NCBI GenBank assembly: GCA_023404955.1
Contig: JAEXZY010000050.1
Coordinates: 1 to 5,013 of the forward strand
DNA from: Actinomycetes bacterium
GTDB taxonomy: Bacteria; Actinomycetota; Actinomycetes; Mycobacteriales; Mycobacteriaceae
Reading direction: 5' to 3'
Length of the DNA: 5,013 bases
Shown: piece by piece, positions 1-5,013 of the stretch
Position numbering within the stretch: position 1 is the first letter of the stretch
Layout: every line of letters starts with the position of its first letter
Notes under the pieces: model-generated
Told to the model about the DNA's origin: nothing
The model's database searches: none
The model's input: only the letters and a program-made list of their open reading frames with translations
Position numbers and translations under genes: made by a program

Positions 1-122
1 ACATCAGAGCATGGATCGAGACCTGGAACGACAACCCCCGCCCCTACGTGTGGGTCAAGACCGCTGACCAGATCCTCGACTCCATCGCCCACTACTGCGC
101 ACGAATTAATGACTCAGAACAC
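1..122 (+). mobile_element. Right end of an IS630-family insertion sequence (partial)
   Basis: The first 122 bases are the distal end of an insertion element; the rest lies left of the window. The assignment rests on the transposase tail encoded here. The inferred right boundary is at 122/123, where the transposase frame meets CTAG (122-125) and recognisable exporter coding sequence begins within a few bases. IS630 elements insert at TA, often within CTAG, and duplicate the TA, so the TA at 123-124 would be one target copy. The last ~18 bases (about 105-122, ending ACTCAGAACAC) would then be the right terminal inverted repeat. The matching left end cannot be seen, so the repeat is inferred. 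Confidence 0.7.
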
Positions 123-125
123 TAG
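3..125 (+). CDS. IS630-family transposase, C-terminal end (partial, 5' end outside window)
   Basis: The frame is open from base 3 to the TAG at 123-125 and gives 40 residues of a DDE transposase C-terminus. It begins IRAWIETWNDNPRPYVWVK, continues with TADQILDSI, and closes with CARINDSEH. The pattern W-x6-NP-x-P(Y/F)-x-W-x-KTAD(E/Q)I followed by a short basic tail ending in a serine/histidine-rich motif is characteristic of IS630-family (Tc1/mariner-like) transposases of actinobacteria and proteobacteria. The catalytic DDE residues lie upstream, outside the window, so activity cannot be judged. The protein appears to reach its natural C-terminus. Its stop codon seems to be supplied by the target site rather than by the element, because the TAG lies in CTAG at the junction. 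It reads in the same direction as the interrupted exporter remnant. Confidence 0.85.
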   Translation: MRAWIETWNDNPRPYVWVKTADQILDSIAHYCARINDSEH

Positions 126-127
126 AG

Positions 128-559
128 GTGCGCACCATCTTCGCCGCCGGTGCCACAGCCACAGCACTGTCGATGATTCTTCTCATCACCGCCGTCAACG
201 CCGATCAGGCCGTACTCCTGATCCTGTCCGCGCTCCTCGCCGGCGCTGGCCAAGGACTAGGACAGCTTGGCGGTCTCACCCTGATCGGCCTGCACATTCC
301 TACCACCTCGCGTGCACAAGGCAATGCACTGATGAACATCGGTGGCTATGTACCCGCCGGAATACTTCCCCTTGTCGCCGGATACCTGATCGATGCGACG
401 TCCATCCCCACCGCCGCCACCATATTCGGTGCTGTTCTCCTCGCCGCCGCCGCCATTGGTGGAATCGCCGTCACCCGGGCCACCTCCGCCGCCGACACCA
501 TGCCTCCAGCACCACTGGCATCCACTTCCGCGAACACCACGGAAAGCGTCCGGTCATGA
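128..559 (+). pseudogene. Major facilitator superfamily transporter, C-terminal remnant truncated by the IS630 insertion
   Basis: This 143-codon frame matches only the distal third of an MFS exporter. About four hydrophobic helices are visible, at roughly residues 3-23, 27-49, 66-88 and 95-116, equivalent to transmembrane segments 9-12 of a 12-helix protein. The glycine-rich GAGQGLGQLGGLTLIG stretch and the NIGGYVPAGILP motif are typical of actinobacterial drug-efflux-type MFS proteins. A hydrophilic tail of about 25 residues follows. The N-terminal eight helices and the usual 380-420-residue length are missing. The frame is open only from base 113, and the part upstream of 123 belongs to the insertion element. 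A GTG at 128 could start a short product, perhaps by reinitiation after the transposase stop two bases earlier, but no well-placed Shine-Dalgarno is seen. A functional transporter is very unlikely. The stop (TGA 557-559) overlaps the next gene's ATG. Confidence 0.82.
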
Positions 560-963
560 CCCATCCACAACCTGTGCAGCCACTGGACAACCTCATCGTC
601 GAACTCGCACGCGCACCTCAGATCGCCACCATCGGAACCATCGAGCCCGACGGTTCCCCGCAACTGTCACCAGTATGGATCACCAATGACGGTACGGCGC
701 TCTTGTTCTCCACCGTCGTCGGCCGCCGCAAACACGCCAACATCCTCCGCGACAACCGCATTAGCATCAGTATCACCGACACCCACAATCCACAACGCCG
801 CGTCGAAGTACGTGGGGGGGCCACGATCGGTCCCGACCCTGAAGGTCAGCTGATCAACACGCTGTCCCGCGCTTACACCAATCAGCCATGGGTCGAATCC
901 ACCACAAAGGCGAAGCGCGTTGTTATTCACCTCATCCCAGAACACACCGTTCTTCGACCATAA
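556..963 (+). CDS. PPOX-class (F420/FMN-binding split-barrel) family protein
   Basis: This is a 135-residue protein of the pyridoxamine 5'-phosphate oxidase-like split-barrel fold, closest in appearance to the small actinobacterial F420-dependent PPOX-class enzymes (Rv1155-like). Such proteins bind F420 or a flavin and reduce varied, often unknown, substrates in the cytoplasm; the substrate here is not predictable. Visible hallmarks are the barrel opening ATIGTIEPDGSPQLSPVW (residues 24-41), the phosphate-contacting GRRKHANILRDNRISISI segment (56-73) and the VEVRGGATI strand (83-91), with a short C-terminal strand VVIHLIP. Length is normal for the family. I chose the ATG at 556 because family similarity starts just after it; the same frame is open further upstream, but that part is antisense-like, arginine-rich sequence opposite the MFS frame. 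The ATG overlaps the exporter stop (ATGA), and a weak GGAAAG lies 9 nt upstream. It was probably cotranscribed with the exporter, so the insertion may have changed its expression. Confidence 0.85.
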   Translation: MTHPQPVQPLDNLIVELARAPQIATIGTIEPDGSPQLSPVWITNDGTALLFSTVVGRRKHANILRDNRISISITDTHNPQRRVEVRGGATIGPDPEGQLINTLSRAYTNQPWVESTTKAKRVVIHLIPEHTVLRP

Positions 964-972
964 GACTGTGCA

Positions 973-1000
973 GCTGGGTCATAGGTGAGGCGTGACCAGC
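973..1000 (+). terminator. Possible hairpin terminator after the PPOX-class gene
   Basis: Ten bases past the TAA stop, GCTGG-TCA (973-981, with one bulged G at 978) can pair with TGACCAGC (993-1000). This gives an 8-bp stem with an 11-nt loop. No T tract follows, which is common for actinobacterial terminators but makes the call weak. Position and direction fit the end of the left-hand transcription unit. Confidence 0.33.
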
Positions 1001-1133
1001 GTTGTCCTGGTGTGCCGGGTTGCATCGCGGGCGATGAGACAGACAGACAGCGGCCGCACTAGGTGGATCGCTGATTCGGTAGACGACAACAGACCTTGTA
1101 AGACCCGGTGCCAGGAGGTTGCGCACCAGATTC

Positions 1134-1148
1134 GTCACAGTGACGTCA
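1134..1148. repeat. Overlapping palindromes GTCACAGTGAC and TGACGTCA
   Basis: GTCAC-A-GTGAC (1134-1144) is a perfect 5-bp inverted repeat around a single base. It overlaps TGACGTCA (1141-1148), a perfect 8-bp palindrome. The pair could be an operator-like protein-binding site, but no gene start lies nearby, so a role is not assignable. Confidence 0.4.
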
Positions 1149-1390
1149 TCCTCATTCCAGGACCGGCCAAATTCGCAGGAATCGAGCTGCTTACGCCTGT
1201 CGTCGACGTGACAACATTCCCAGAATGTCCGGTTTTCTGGCCAAACTAGGTGACACGGAACCTGGAAAGTGCCAGTTTTAATTGGAACCTACATGTGGCC
1301 TCAGCAGTCCATCACCGCCAGCGACACGCGCTCGAAAACGGTCCGGCTACCCTTCTGCATCAACGCAGTCAGAAGTCGTCTCGAACCACG

Positions 1391-1458
1391 AATGCAAGCA
1401 AGGTGAGAACCGCTAGGAGCGAATGCAAACTGATGCAGAGTCAGATGAGAAAATGCAA
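1391..1458 (+). repeat. Three AATGCAA direct repeats at about 30-bp spacing
   Basis: AATGCAA occurs at 1391-1397, 1422-1428 and 1452-1458, with start-to-start distances of 31 and 30 bp, close to three helical turns. The first and third copies are each followed, 13-14 bp from their start, by TGAGAACC (1404-1411 and 1466-1473), so a longer degenerate unit may exist. The second copy is followed further along by TGAGAAA. The arrangement is iteron-like or operator-like, but the core is only seven bases, so chance is not excluded. Confidence 0.45.
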
Positions 1459-1605
1459 TGTGGAATGAGAACCTACAGCAACAATGTCGAGACGCAGCAA
1501 AGAATAACGAGACTCGCCGCGCTACTTTGACAGATTTGAAGCGTGTCATCCTGCGCGGGCAATGTTGTGGCAAGTCTTTGCTGCCGTTACCGACACGCAT
1601 GTCTC

Positions 1606-1623
1606 CGCCGTGGCGCCTCGGCG
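1606..1623 (-). terminator. Possible hairpin downstream of the ABC-ATPase operon
   Basis: On the minus strand, about 33 nt past the ATPase stop, CGCCG (1623-1619) can pair with CGGCG (1610-1606) around an 8-nt loop that itself contains the palindrome GGCGCC. The stem is short and no T tract follows. Location and GC content fit a weak factor-assisted terminator; alternatively it is a chance hairpin in GC-rich DNA. Confidence 0.25.
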
Positions 1624-1655
1624 TGAACGAAATCGCGTTTAACCCGTCTGTACAA

Positions 1656-4115
1656 CTAGCCAGTACGGCTGCTACCAGCATCCAGACCGATTGCGAGATC
1701 AGGCTCCCACTGGTATCGGGTGACGCTCCTGTTATCGTCGTTCGCCAGCTCGCCGAGTTCGATAGTAAGCAGCTCGTCGCCCTCATACGCTGGGCTGAGT
1801 TCAAGCGCCAGGTAGTCAAACAATTCCCGCTCATGGACGGCGATAATCACTTGTCGGTGGTTCTGCTTCGAAAGGAGACGAATGAGGGCAGCGAACTGGG
1901 CGACGTGCACTTCATCCATGGCCTGCACAGGGTCGTCGAAGACGACACATGGCACAACGGGTTCGACTGCGAGGTGGAGCGCTAGGAATAGCGAAAGTCC
2001 TGCGGTGTTTAGGTTTCCCGCTGAGAGCATCATCTGCGGTGGACCGCCGGTCTGACCATTGCGGTGAGTGGTTTCTAGCTCGATATCGAACGACTTCTTC
2101 GTGACGCTCGGGAGACCGAAGCGGGGGATGAATCCTTCGTTCGGAGCGAGCCTTGTGAAGACAGCTCTCCAGACTTCGTTGAGAGACTCGGTGAAAACAC
2201 GGTGGACGATACGTGCACGTGCCTGTGTCGCGGCTTCGCGGACATCCCTCGCCACGCCTTGGCGATGCTTTGCCTCAGCGACGCGGTCGTCCCATTGTTC
2301 CTTGCGCTCCGCGATATCGGCGAGAACTTGGACCGCAACGGATTCGTGCTGGAGAGTGTCTCTGAGGCGAGACGCTTCGTTGCGTGCATGCTGGCATCGA
2401 TCGGCGTAGTCCGCGAGTCGCGCCAGACGCGTGTTGGCCTGTTCCAGGACCTCAGCCCACATTCCCTCAATTTGCGGTGGATCGAGAAGATGAATCGCCG
2501 TCGGCAAGTTGGCCCCGAGAAGTGCTGCGCACCTTAGGAGTTCGTTGCTTACGTGACTCAGTTCTGAAGAAGCGGACTCAAGATTCTCTAAAGATTGCTG
2601 GTGTTCGCGCACTCGACTCGCGAGGTTCGATCCATACGACTTCGCGGTTTCGATCTCGCCGACTTGGGTAGCAAGCTCGGCAAGCGCTTCGTGGCGCCGC
2701 ACAGTAGCCTGCTGCCAGTCAGCAGACGGCAGCTGTGCCAAGAGCTCGGCGCGTTCGACTTCCGTCCGCGCCAACCGCTCGGTGAGTTCGCCGCGTTGGT
2801 TCCGGAGCTCGACTAGTTGCTGACCGTGTGTGGCGAGCTCAGCCAGTTTCGTGTCGATGTGCATAAGCAGACTGCCGTTGCCACTTTCAGCAAAGTCACG
2901 GTCGCAGACTGGACAGCTACTGCTCCCACTGTCCTCGATGACGGTGCGGAGTGCTGCCAAGCTCTCGACGAGAGCACTGCTGTGCTCTTGAGCATTTAGA
3001 AGTCGGGTCTGAAGGCCGTCCAACTCAACTGTTTCTGTCTCCAGCCGCTTACTGACCGACTCGACTTGCGCGCGGATACTTTCAGCGTTATTTAACTGTC
3101 GGAGGACCAGACTCGTAGCTCGCTCGACAGCAGCTCCAAGTTGCCCACTCAGATCGATGCCGACATCCTCGGCTGCAGCTTCCCACGCCCGGACTCTAGA
3201 ACCTGCGGTTGCCTCCCACTCCTCCCTTGCGGCAGTCGCAGCCTCGAGTTCTGCTCGCGTAATTTGAATTCGTTGTGCGGTTGGGCGTTCGACAAGTGCT
3301 GAGATGCGACCCCCTAAGGCAATGAGCTCCTGTTGAACTGCCTGAACGTCCGTAAACTCAGCGATGCTGGAGTCGTCGCTGAGCGTCGCTTCGATTAGCG
3401 TCAGAAGATCTCCGTCCGCGATGCCATCAATCGCGACTGGGCGGAGTCCAGCGATAGCATCCCGCGCCGCGTTCCGCGCTTCGCCAACCTCCGCCCGGAT
3501 CTTGGTAAGCAGAGCGCTCTGCTCCTTGAGCTGATTCGCAGTTGCCCTCGCTTCGCGGTCGGCCTCGTCGACACCGGCGGCAAGCCTCTTGACTAGTCTG
3601 AAATCCTTTGCATCACTAAGCCCGTCACGAAGGGCATCCAGTTTCTCAAGGCCCAGAAGCTCATTCACAAATTCTTCGAGTGCAGTCTGTTCGCTACCCT
3701 CGCGAGACTGGTATATGTCGAGGAGCCGGCCTAACGATGTCTGGTCCAAGTAGCAGCGTTCGGCGTAGAATTTCGCTGCGGTGTCGTTGAGTGCGGGGTC
3801 GCCTTCGAGCCGAGCACCGTTCACAGTCAACGGGGCGTCAGATGCTCCCGCCCGGACATACTCGGCGACTTCTGCTCGAACTGTGGCGTAGGGCTGCCCG
3901 AAGAACGGCAGGTGCGCCCTGTAGCGGTCGGACTGTCGTTCCATGCTCCGAATGCGGCCAGTCAATGCGAGCTCAAGCGCTGAGAGGACACTGGTCTTGC
4001 CTGTGCCATTTGAACCATGGATAAGTACGACGGGAGCGTCGAATGGCAGCTCGCGTGTGCCTTCGATTCGGCGAAAGTCGGAGACTATCAGTCGGCGGAT
4101 AGGGACATTGCTCAT
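1656..4115 (-). CDS. SMC/Rad50/RecF-like ABC ATPase with zinc hook, probable defence or DNA-repair component
   Basis: This 819-residue protein has split ABC ATPase halves joined by long coiled coils. The N-terminal head opens with IRRLIVSDFRRIEG and carries Walker A GSNGTGKT (residues 34-41), with a candidate Q-loop at Q125 (CYLDQTS). Heptad-rich helices run from about 160 to 400 and 410 to 640. At the turn sits CPVC (401-404), a Rad50-type zinc hook able to dimerise two molecules. The C-terminal head has a degenerate signature LSAGN (697-701), Walker B VVFDDP with D727/D728, a D-loop MDEVH (733-737) and the switch histidine H761 in AVHERELFDYL. Such proteins bind or tether DNA in an ATP-dependent way. 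At 819 residues it is shorter than typical SbcC/Rad50. No SbcD/Mre11 nuclease gene adjoins it. Instead it follows two unknown genes in a coupled operon, which favours a three-component ABC-ATPase conflict system over housekeeping repair. The ATG overlaps the preceding stop (ATGA), with AGGAG 7 nt upstream. The frame is complete, with no frameshift. Confidence 0.9.
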   Translation of the reverse strand: MSNVPIRRLIVSDFRRIEGTRELPFDAPVVLIHGSNGTGKTSVLSALELALTGRIRSMERQSDRYRAHLPFFGQPYATVRAEVAEYVRAGASDAPLTVNGARLEGDPALNDTAAKFYAERCYLDQTSLGRLLDIYQSREGSEQTALEEFVNELLGLEKLDALRDGLSDAKDFRLVKRLAAGVDEADREARATANQLKEQSALLTKIRAEVGEARNAARDAIAGLRPVAIDGIADGDLLTLIEATLSDDSSIAEFTDVQAVQQELIALGGRISALVERPTAQRIQITRAELEAATAAREEWEATAGSRVRAWEAAAEDVGIDLSGQLGAAVERATSLVLRQLNNAESIRAQVESVSKRLETETVELDGLQTRLLNAQEHSSALVESLAALRTVIEDSGSSSCPVCDRDFAESGNGSLLMHIDTKLAELATHGQQLVELRNQRGELTERLARTEVERAELLAQLPSADWQQATVRRHEALAELATQVGEIETAKSYGSNLASRVREHQQSLENLESASSELSHVSNELLRCAALLGANLPTAIHLLDPPQIEGMWAEVLEQANTRLARLADYADRCQHARNEASRLRDTLQHESVAVQVLADIAERKEQWDDRVAEAKHRQGVARDVREAATQARARIVHRVFTESLNEVWRAVFTRLAPNEGFIPRFGLPSVTKKSFDIELETTHRNGQTGGPPQMMLSAGNLNTAGLSLFLALHLAVEPVVPCVVFDDPVQAMDEVHVAQFAALIRLLSKQNHRQVIIAVHERELFDYLALELSPAYEGDELLTIELGELANDDNRSVTRYQWEPDLAIGLDAGSSRTG

Positions 4116-4681
4116 CTGTCATCTCCTGCCTTGTCGGTCCAACCTGTTCCTTCGTTCAAGTACTTGCGAAGCGATTCTCGCACTGCGTCCGTTCCGCCAG
4201 ATGCCGCCTCGATGAGCGCCTGGTGATCCGGTGTGACTACCTGGGAACCAAGTGCCGTCATCACTTCGTCGACTGGGTCGCTTTCATTGGGGCGGTCAGC
4301 GTTTGGAAGTTTGAGCGGCAGTAGGACCGAAACAGCTTCTTCGATCTCAGCGATACCGGGCGCGGTGGACAGGATGGGAAGCACACGCGCATGGCGCTCC
4401 AGTTCCACCCGGTCAGTGGCCACGACCCCGCCGATAAGTACGAGACTCACAGGTCGCCGCGACGCTGCCAAATCAAGGGATCTCGCCAGGCCTGCAACAA
4501 GGCGTTGCAGTCGCTTGCGTGGTATTTGTTCTGTCGCAATCAGAACCAAGTCATGTGAGGTGTTTGTTCCACTTACGGCTGCCTCGAAGTCGAACTCTGT
4601 ACCGACAACCGTGAGAGGCTTTGGGAGAGGTTCAAAGCCAGCATCCGCTAGGACTGCGAGAACTTCTTGAACACTGCTCAT
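4112..4681 (-). CDS. Unrecognised 189-residue protein, candidate middle component of the ABC-ATPase system
   Basis: I do not recognise the family. The predicted pattern is mixed alpha/beta. An N-terminal helix (1-15) is followed by strands around TVVGTEFDFEAAV (24-36) and SHDLVLIATE (42-51), a helix RLQRLVAGLARSLDLA (57-72), then a strong strand VSLVLIGGV (78-86), as in a small Rossmann-like or nuclease-like core. A Pro/Asp-rich linker (about 123-137) leads to a helical C-terminus (138-177). There are no membrane segments and no signal peptide. A complete nuclease or nucleotide-binding motif is not visible. The operon makes it a likely partner of the ATPase: its ATG shares one base with the preceding TGA (TGATG), GGGAGG lies 6 nt upstream, and its own TGA overlaps the ATPase ATG. 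In known ABC three-component systems the small protein encoded between effector and ATPase bridges the two; that role is inferred here from position and size. Confidence 0.75.
   Translation of the reverse strand: MSSVQEVLAVLADAGFEPLPKPLTVVGTEFDFEAAVSGTNTSHDLVLIATEQIPRKRLQRLVAGLARSLDLAASRRPVSLVLIGGVVATDRVELERHARVLPILSTAPGIAEIEEAVSVLLPLKLPNADRPNESDPVDEVMTALGSQVVTPDHQALIEAASGGTDAVRESLRKYLNEGTGWTDKAGDDR
4123..4127 (-). promoter_or_regulatory. Ribosome binding site of the ABC ATPase
   Basis: AGGAG on the minus strand lies 7 nt before the ATG at 4115-4113, inside the end of the upstream gene. It fixes the ATPase start and, with the ATGA overlap, indicates translational coupling and matched production of the two proteins. 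Confidence 0.75.
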
Positions 4682-5013
4682 CAGAAACCTCCCGCCAGTT
4701 TGAAAGCCTCGTACATGTCATCGGCTGAGGTCGTGTCGGCGATGGTGGACGCGACGTTGAACCGCCCGGCGCTGACCTTGCCGTTACGGCCGTACCGCGA
4801 TCTCGGCGACCTGGTCAGTGCGGGGAGCTCCTCATCCGCGACTACGACCAACACATCTCCTTCGTTAGTGTCGAATAGATCGCCCGACTCAAGCCTCGCT
4901 GTCGCTGTCGCGTCCTTCACAAAGAACACTCGGACTTCCCGGCTCGTCGAGGCGAGACGAACCACTCCGCCGTCGGGCGCCTTGCTAGCGCCCGGGACAG
5001 CAGACCAGTGGCT
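4681..5013 (-). CDS. Unrecognised protein, C-terminal 110 residues (5' end beyond window)
   Basis: The frame is open without a stop from the right edge to the TGA at 4683-4681, so this is probably the C-terminal end of a longer protein. A GTG at 4965-4963 is a possible internal start but has only a poorly spaced purine-rich stretch before it. The visible part has two hydrophobic beta-like stretches, VRVFFVKDA and GDVLVVVADEEL. A basic patch SPRSRYGRNGKVSAGRF follows, then a short acidic/helical tail DDMYEAFKLAGGF. No catalytic motif or family can be named from this fragment. It overlaps the 189-residue gene by one base (TGATG) and is the first visible gene of the coupled operon. By analogy with ABC three-component systems, the upstream gene would be the effector or sensor, but nothing in these residues shows an enzyme class. 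Confidence 0.7.
   Translation of the reverse strand, partial: SHWSAVPGASKAPDGGVVRLASTSREVRVFFVKDATATARLESGDLFDTNEGDVLVVVADEELPALTRSPRSRYGRNGKVSAGRFNVASTIADTTSADDMYEAFKLAGGF
4687..4693 (-). promoter_or_regulatory. Ribosome binding site of the 189-residue gene
   Basis: GGGAGGT on the minus strand lies 5 nt before the ATG at 4681-4679, a near-consensus Shine-Dalgarno. Together with the TGATG overlap it supports both the start codon choice and coupling to the upstream gene. Confidence 0.78.

Larger units (their letters stand above)
964..1655. other. About 690-bp region without a supportable gene, between convergent transcription units
   Basis: The short frames here (for example 992-1249 and 1250-1468 on +, 932-1138 on -) show no recognisable family, no convincing ribosome binding sites and no actinobacterial third-position GC bias. 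The stretch looks less GC-rich than the genes on its left. What it does contain is listed separately: two possible hairpins, a palindrome at 1134-1148, AATGCAA direct repeats at 1391-1458, and a possible mobile-element scar at about 1222-1304. It is most likely an intergenic recombination scar at the distal boundary of the minus-strand operon. Confidence 0.6.

Noticed and set aside
109..555. Upstream extension of the PPOX-class frame to a 284-residue protein
   Set aside because: Residues 1-149 are Arg/His/Pro-rich low-complexity sequence read out of frame through the MFS coding sequence. Family similarity begins only at the ATG at 556.
992..1249. 85-codon plus-strand frame in the spacer
   Set aside because: GTG start without a Shine-Dalgarno, no GC bias at third positions, no recognised domain. 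It also begins inside the putative terminator hairpin.
1391..1458. CRISPR array
   Set aside because: The repeated core is only seven bases with three copies. CRISPR repeats are longer and near-identical, and no cas gene is present.
964..1655. tRNA or other structured RNA gene, or a tRNA att site
   Set aside because: No cloverleaf, T-loop consensus (GTTCGANTC) or CCA-type 3' end was found on either strand by eye.
1301..1834. 177-codon minus-strand open frame overlapping the ATPase end
   Set aside because: It is a different frame of the ATPase 3' end plus spacer, with Ser/Arg-rich unstructured composition.
1458..1985. 175-codon plus-strand open frame
   Set aside because: It lies largely antisense to the C-terminal head of the ABC ATPase (Walker B and H-loop region), shows no family resemblance and has no ribosome binding site.
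1656..4115. Naming the ATPase sbcC or rad50
   Set aside because: It is shorter than typical SbcC, has a DD Walker B and LSAGN signature, and has no SbcD/Mre11 partner next to it, so a housekeeping symbol is not justified.
4233..4670. 145-codon plus-strand frame
   Set aside because: Antisense shadow of the 189-residue gene; Ser/Thr/Arg-rich with no family resemblance.
4112..4681. PD-(D/E)xK nuclease assignment for the 189-residue protein
   Set aside because: Acidic residues occur in and near the strands, but the (D/E)xK lysine is absent at the expected place (SHDLVLIATEQ), so the motif is incomplete.

Overview
The window looks like accessory DNA from a high-GC actinomycete, probably a Rhodococcus/Gordonia/Nocardia-type organism. 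The evidence is the strong C/G bias at third codon positions in the left-hand genes, a PPOX/F420-type flavin-fold protein, and an IS630-family transposase tail of a kind common in actinobacteria. The genus is inferred, not proven.

Left block (1-963, + strand). The window opens in the last 40 codons of an IS630-family transposase. The transposase stop codon overlaps a CTAG, the preferred target of this family, and directly abuts the 3' remnant of a major facilitator superfamily (MFS) exporter with about four C-terminal membrane segments. This reads as an insertion that beheaded the exporter gene, with the element's right end at about base 122. The exporter remnant overlaps the next gene by ATGA. 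That gene encodes an intact 135-residue PPOX-class (F420/FMN split-barrel) protein. A possible hairpin lies just after its stop.

Middle (964-1655). This stretch of about 690 bp between convergent genes has no gene I can support. It holds a compact palindrome at 1134-1148, a patch at about 1222-1304 that may be mobile-element debris (weak), three copies of AATGCAA spaced 31 and 30 bp apart (1391-1458), and a possible hairpin after the end of the right-hand operon (1606-1623).

Right block (1656-5013, - strand). Three genes overlap by only a few bases (TGATG, then ATGA), two with good Shine-Dalgarno sites, so they are almost certainly one translationally coupled operon read right to left. In order they are: the C-terminal end of an unrecognised protein that runs off the window, a 189-residue unrecognised protein, and an 819-residue SMC/Rad50/RecF-like ABC ATPase. 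The ATPase has Walker A, a central CPVC zinc hook inside coiled coils, a degenerate LSAGN signature and a DDP Walker B. The layout of unknown first component, small middle protein and hooked ATPase last resembles the three-component ABC-ATPase conflict systems, a group that includes Lamassu/DdmABC. An anti-phage or anti-plasmid function is therefore the leading hypothesis. It rests on architecture and on the neighbouring insertion sequence, not on recognised accessory proteins. The operon promoter and the probable effector lie beyond the right edge.
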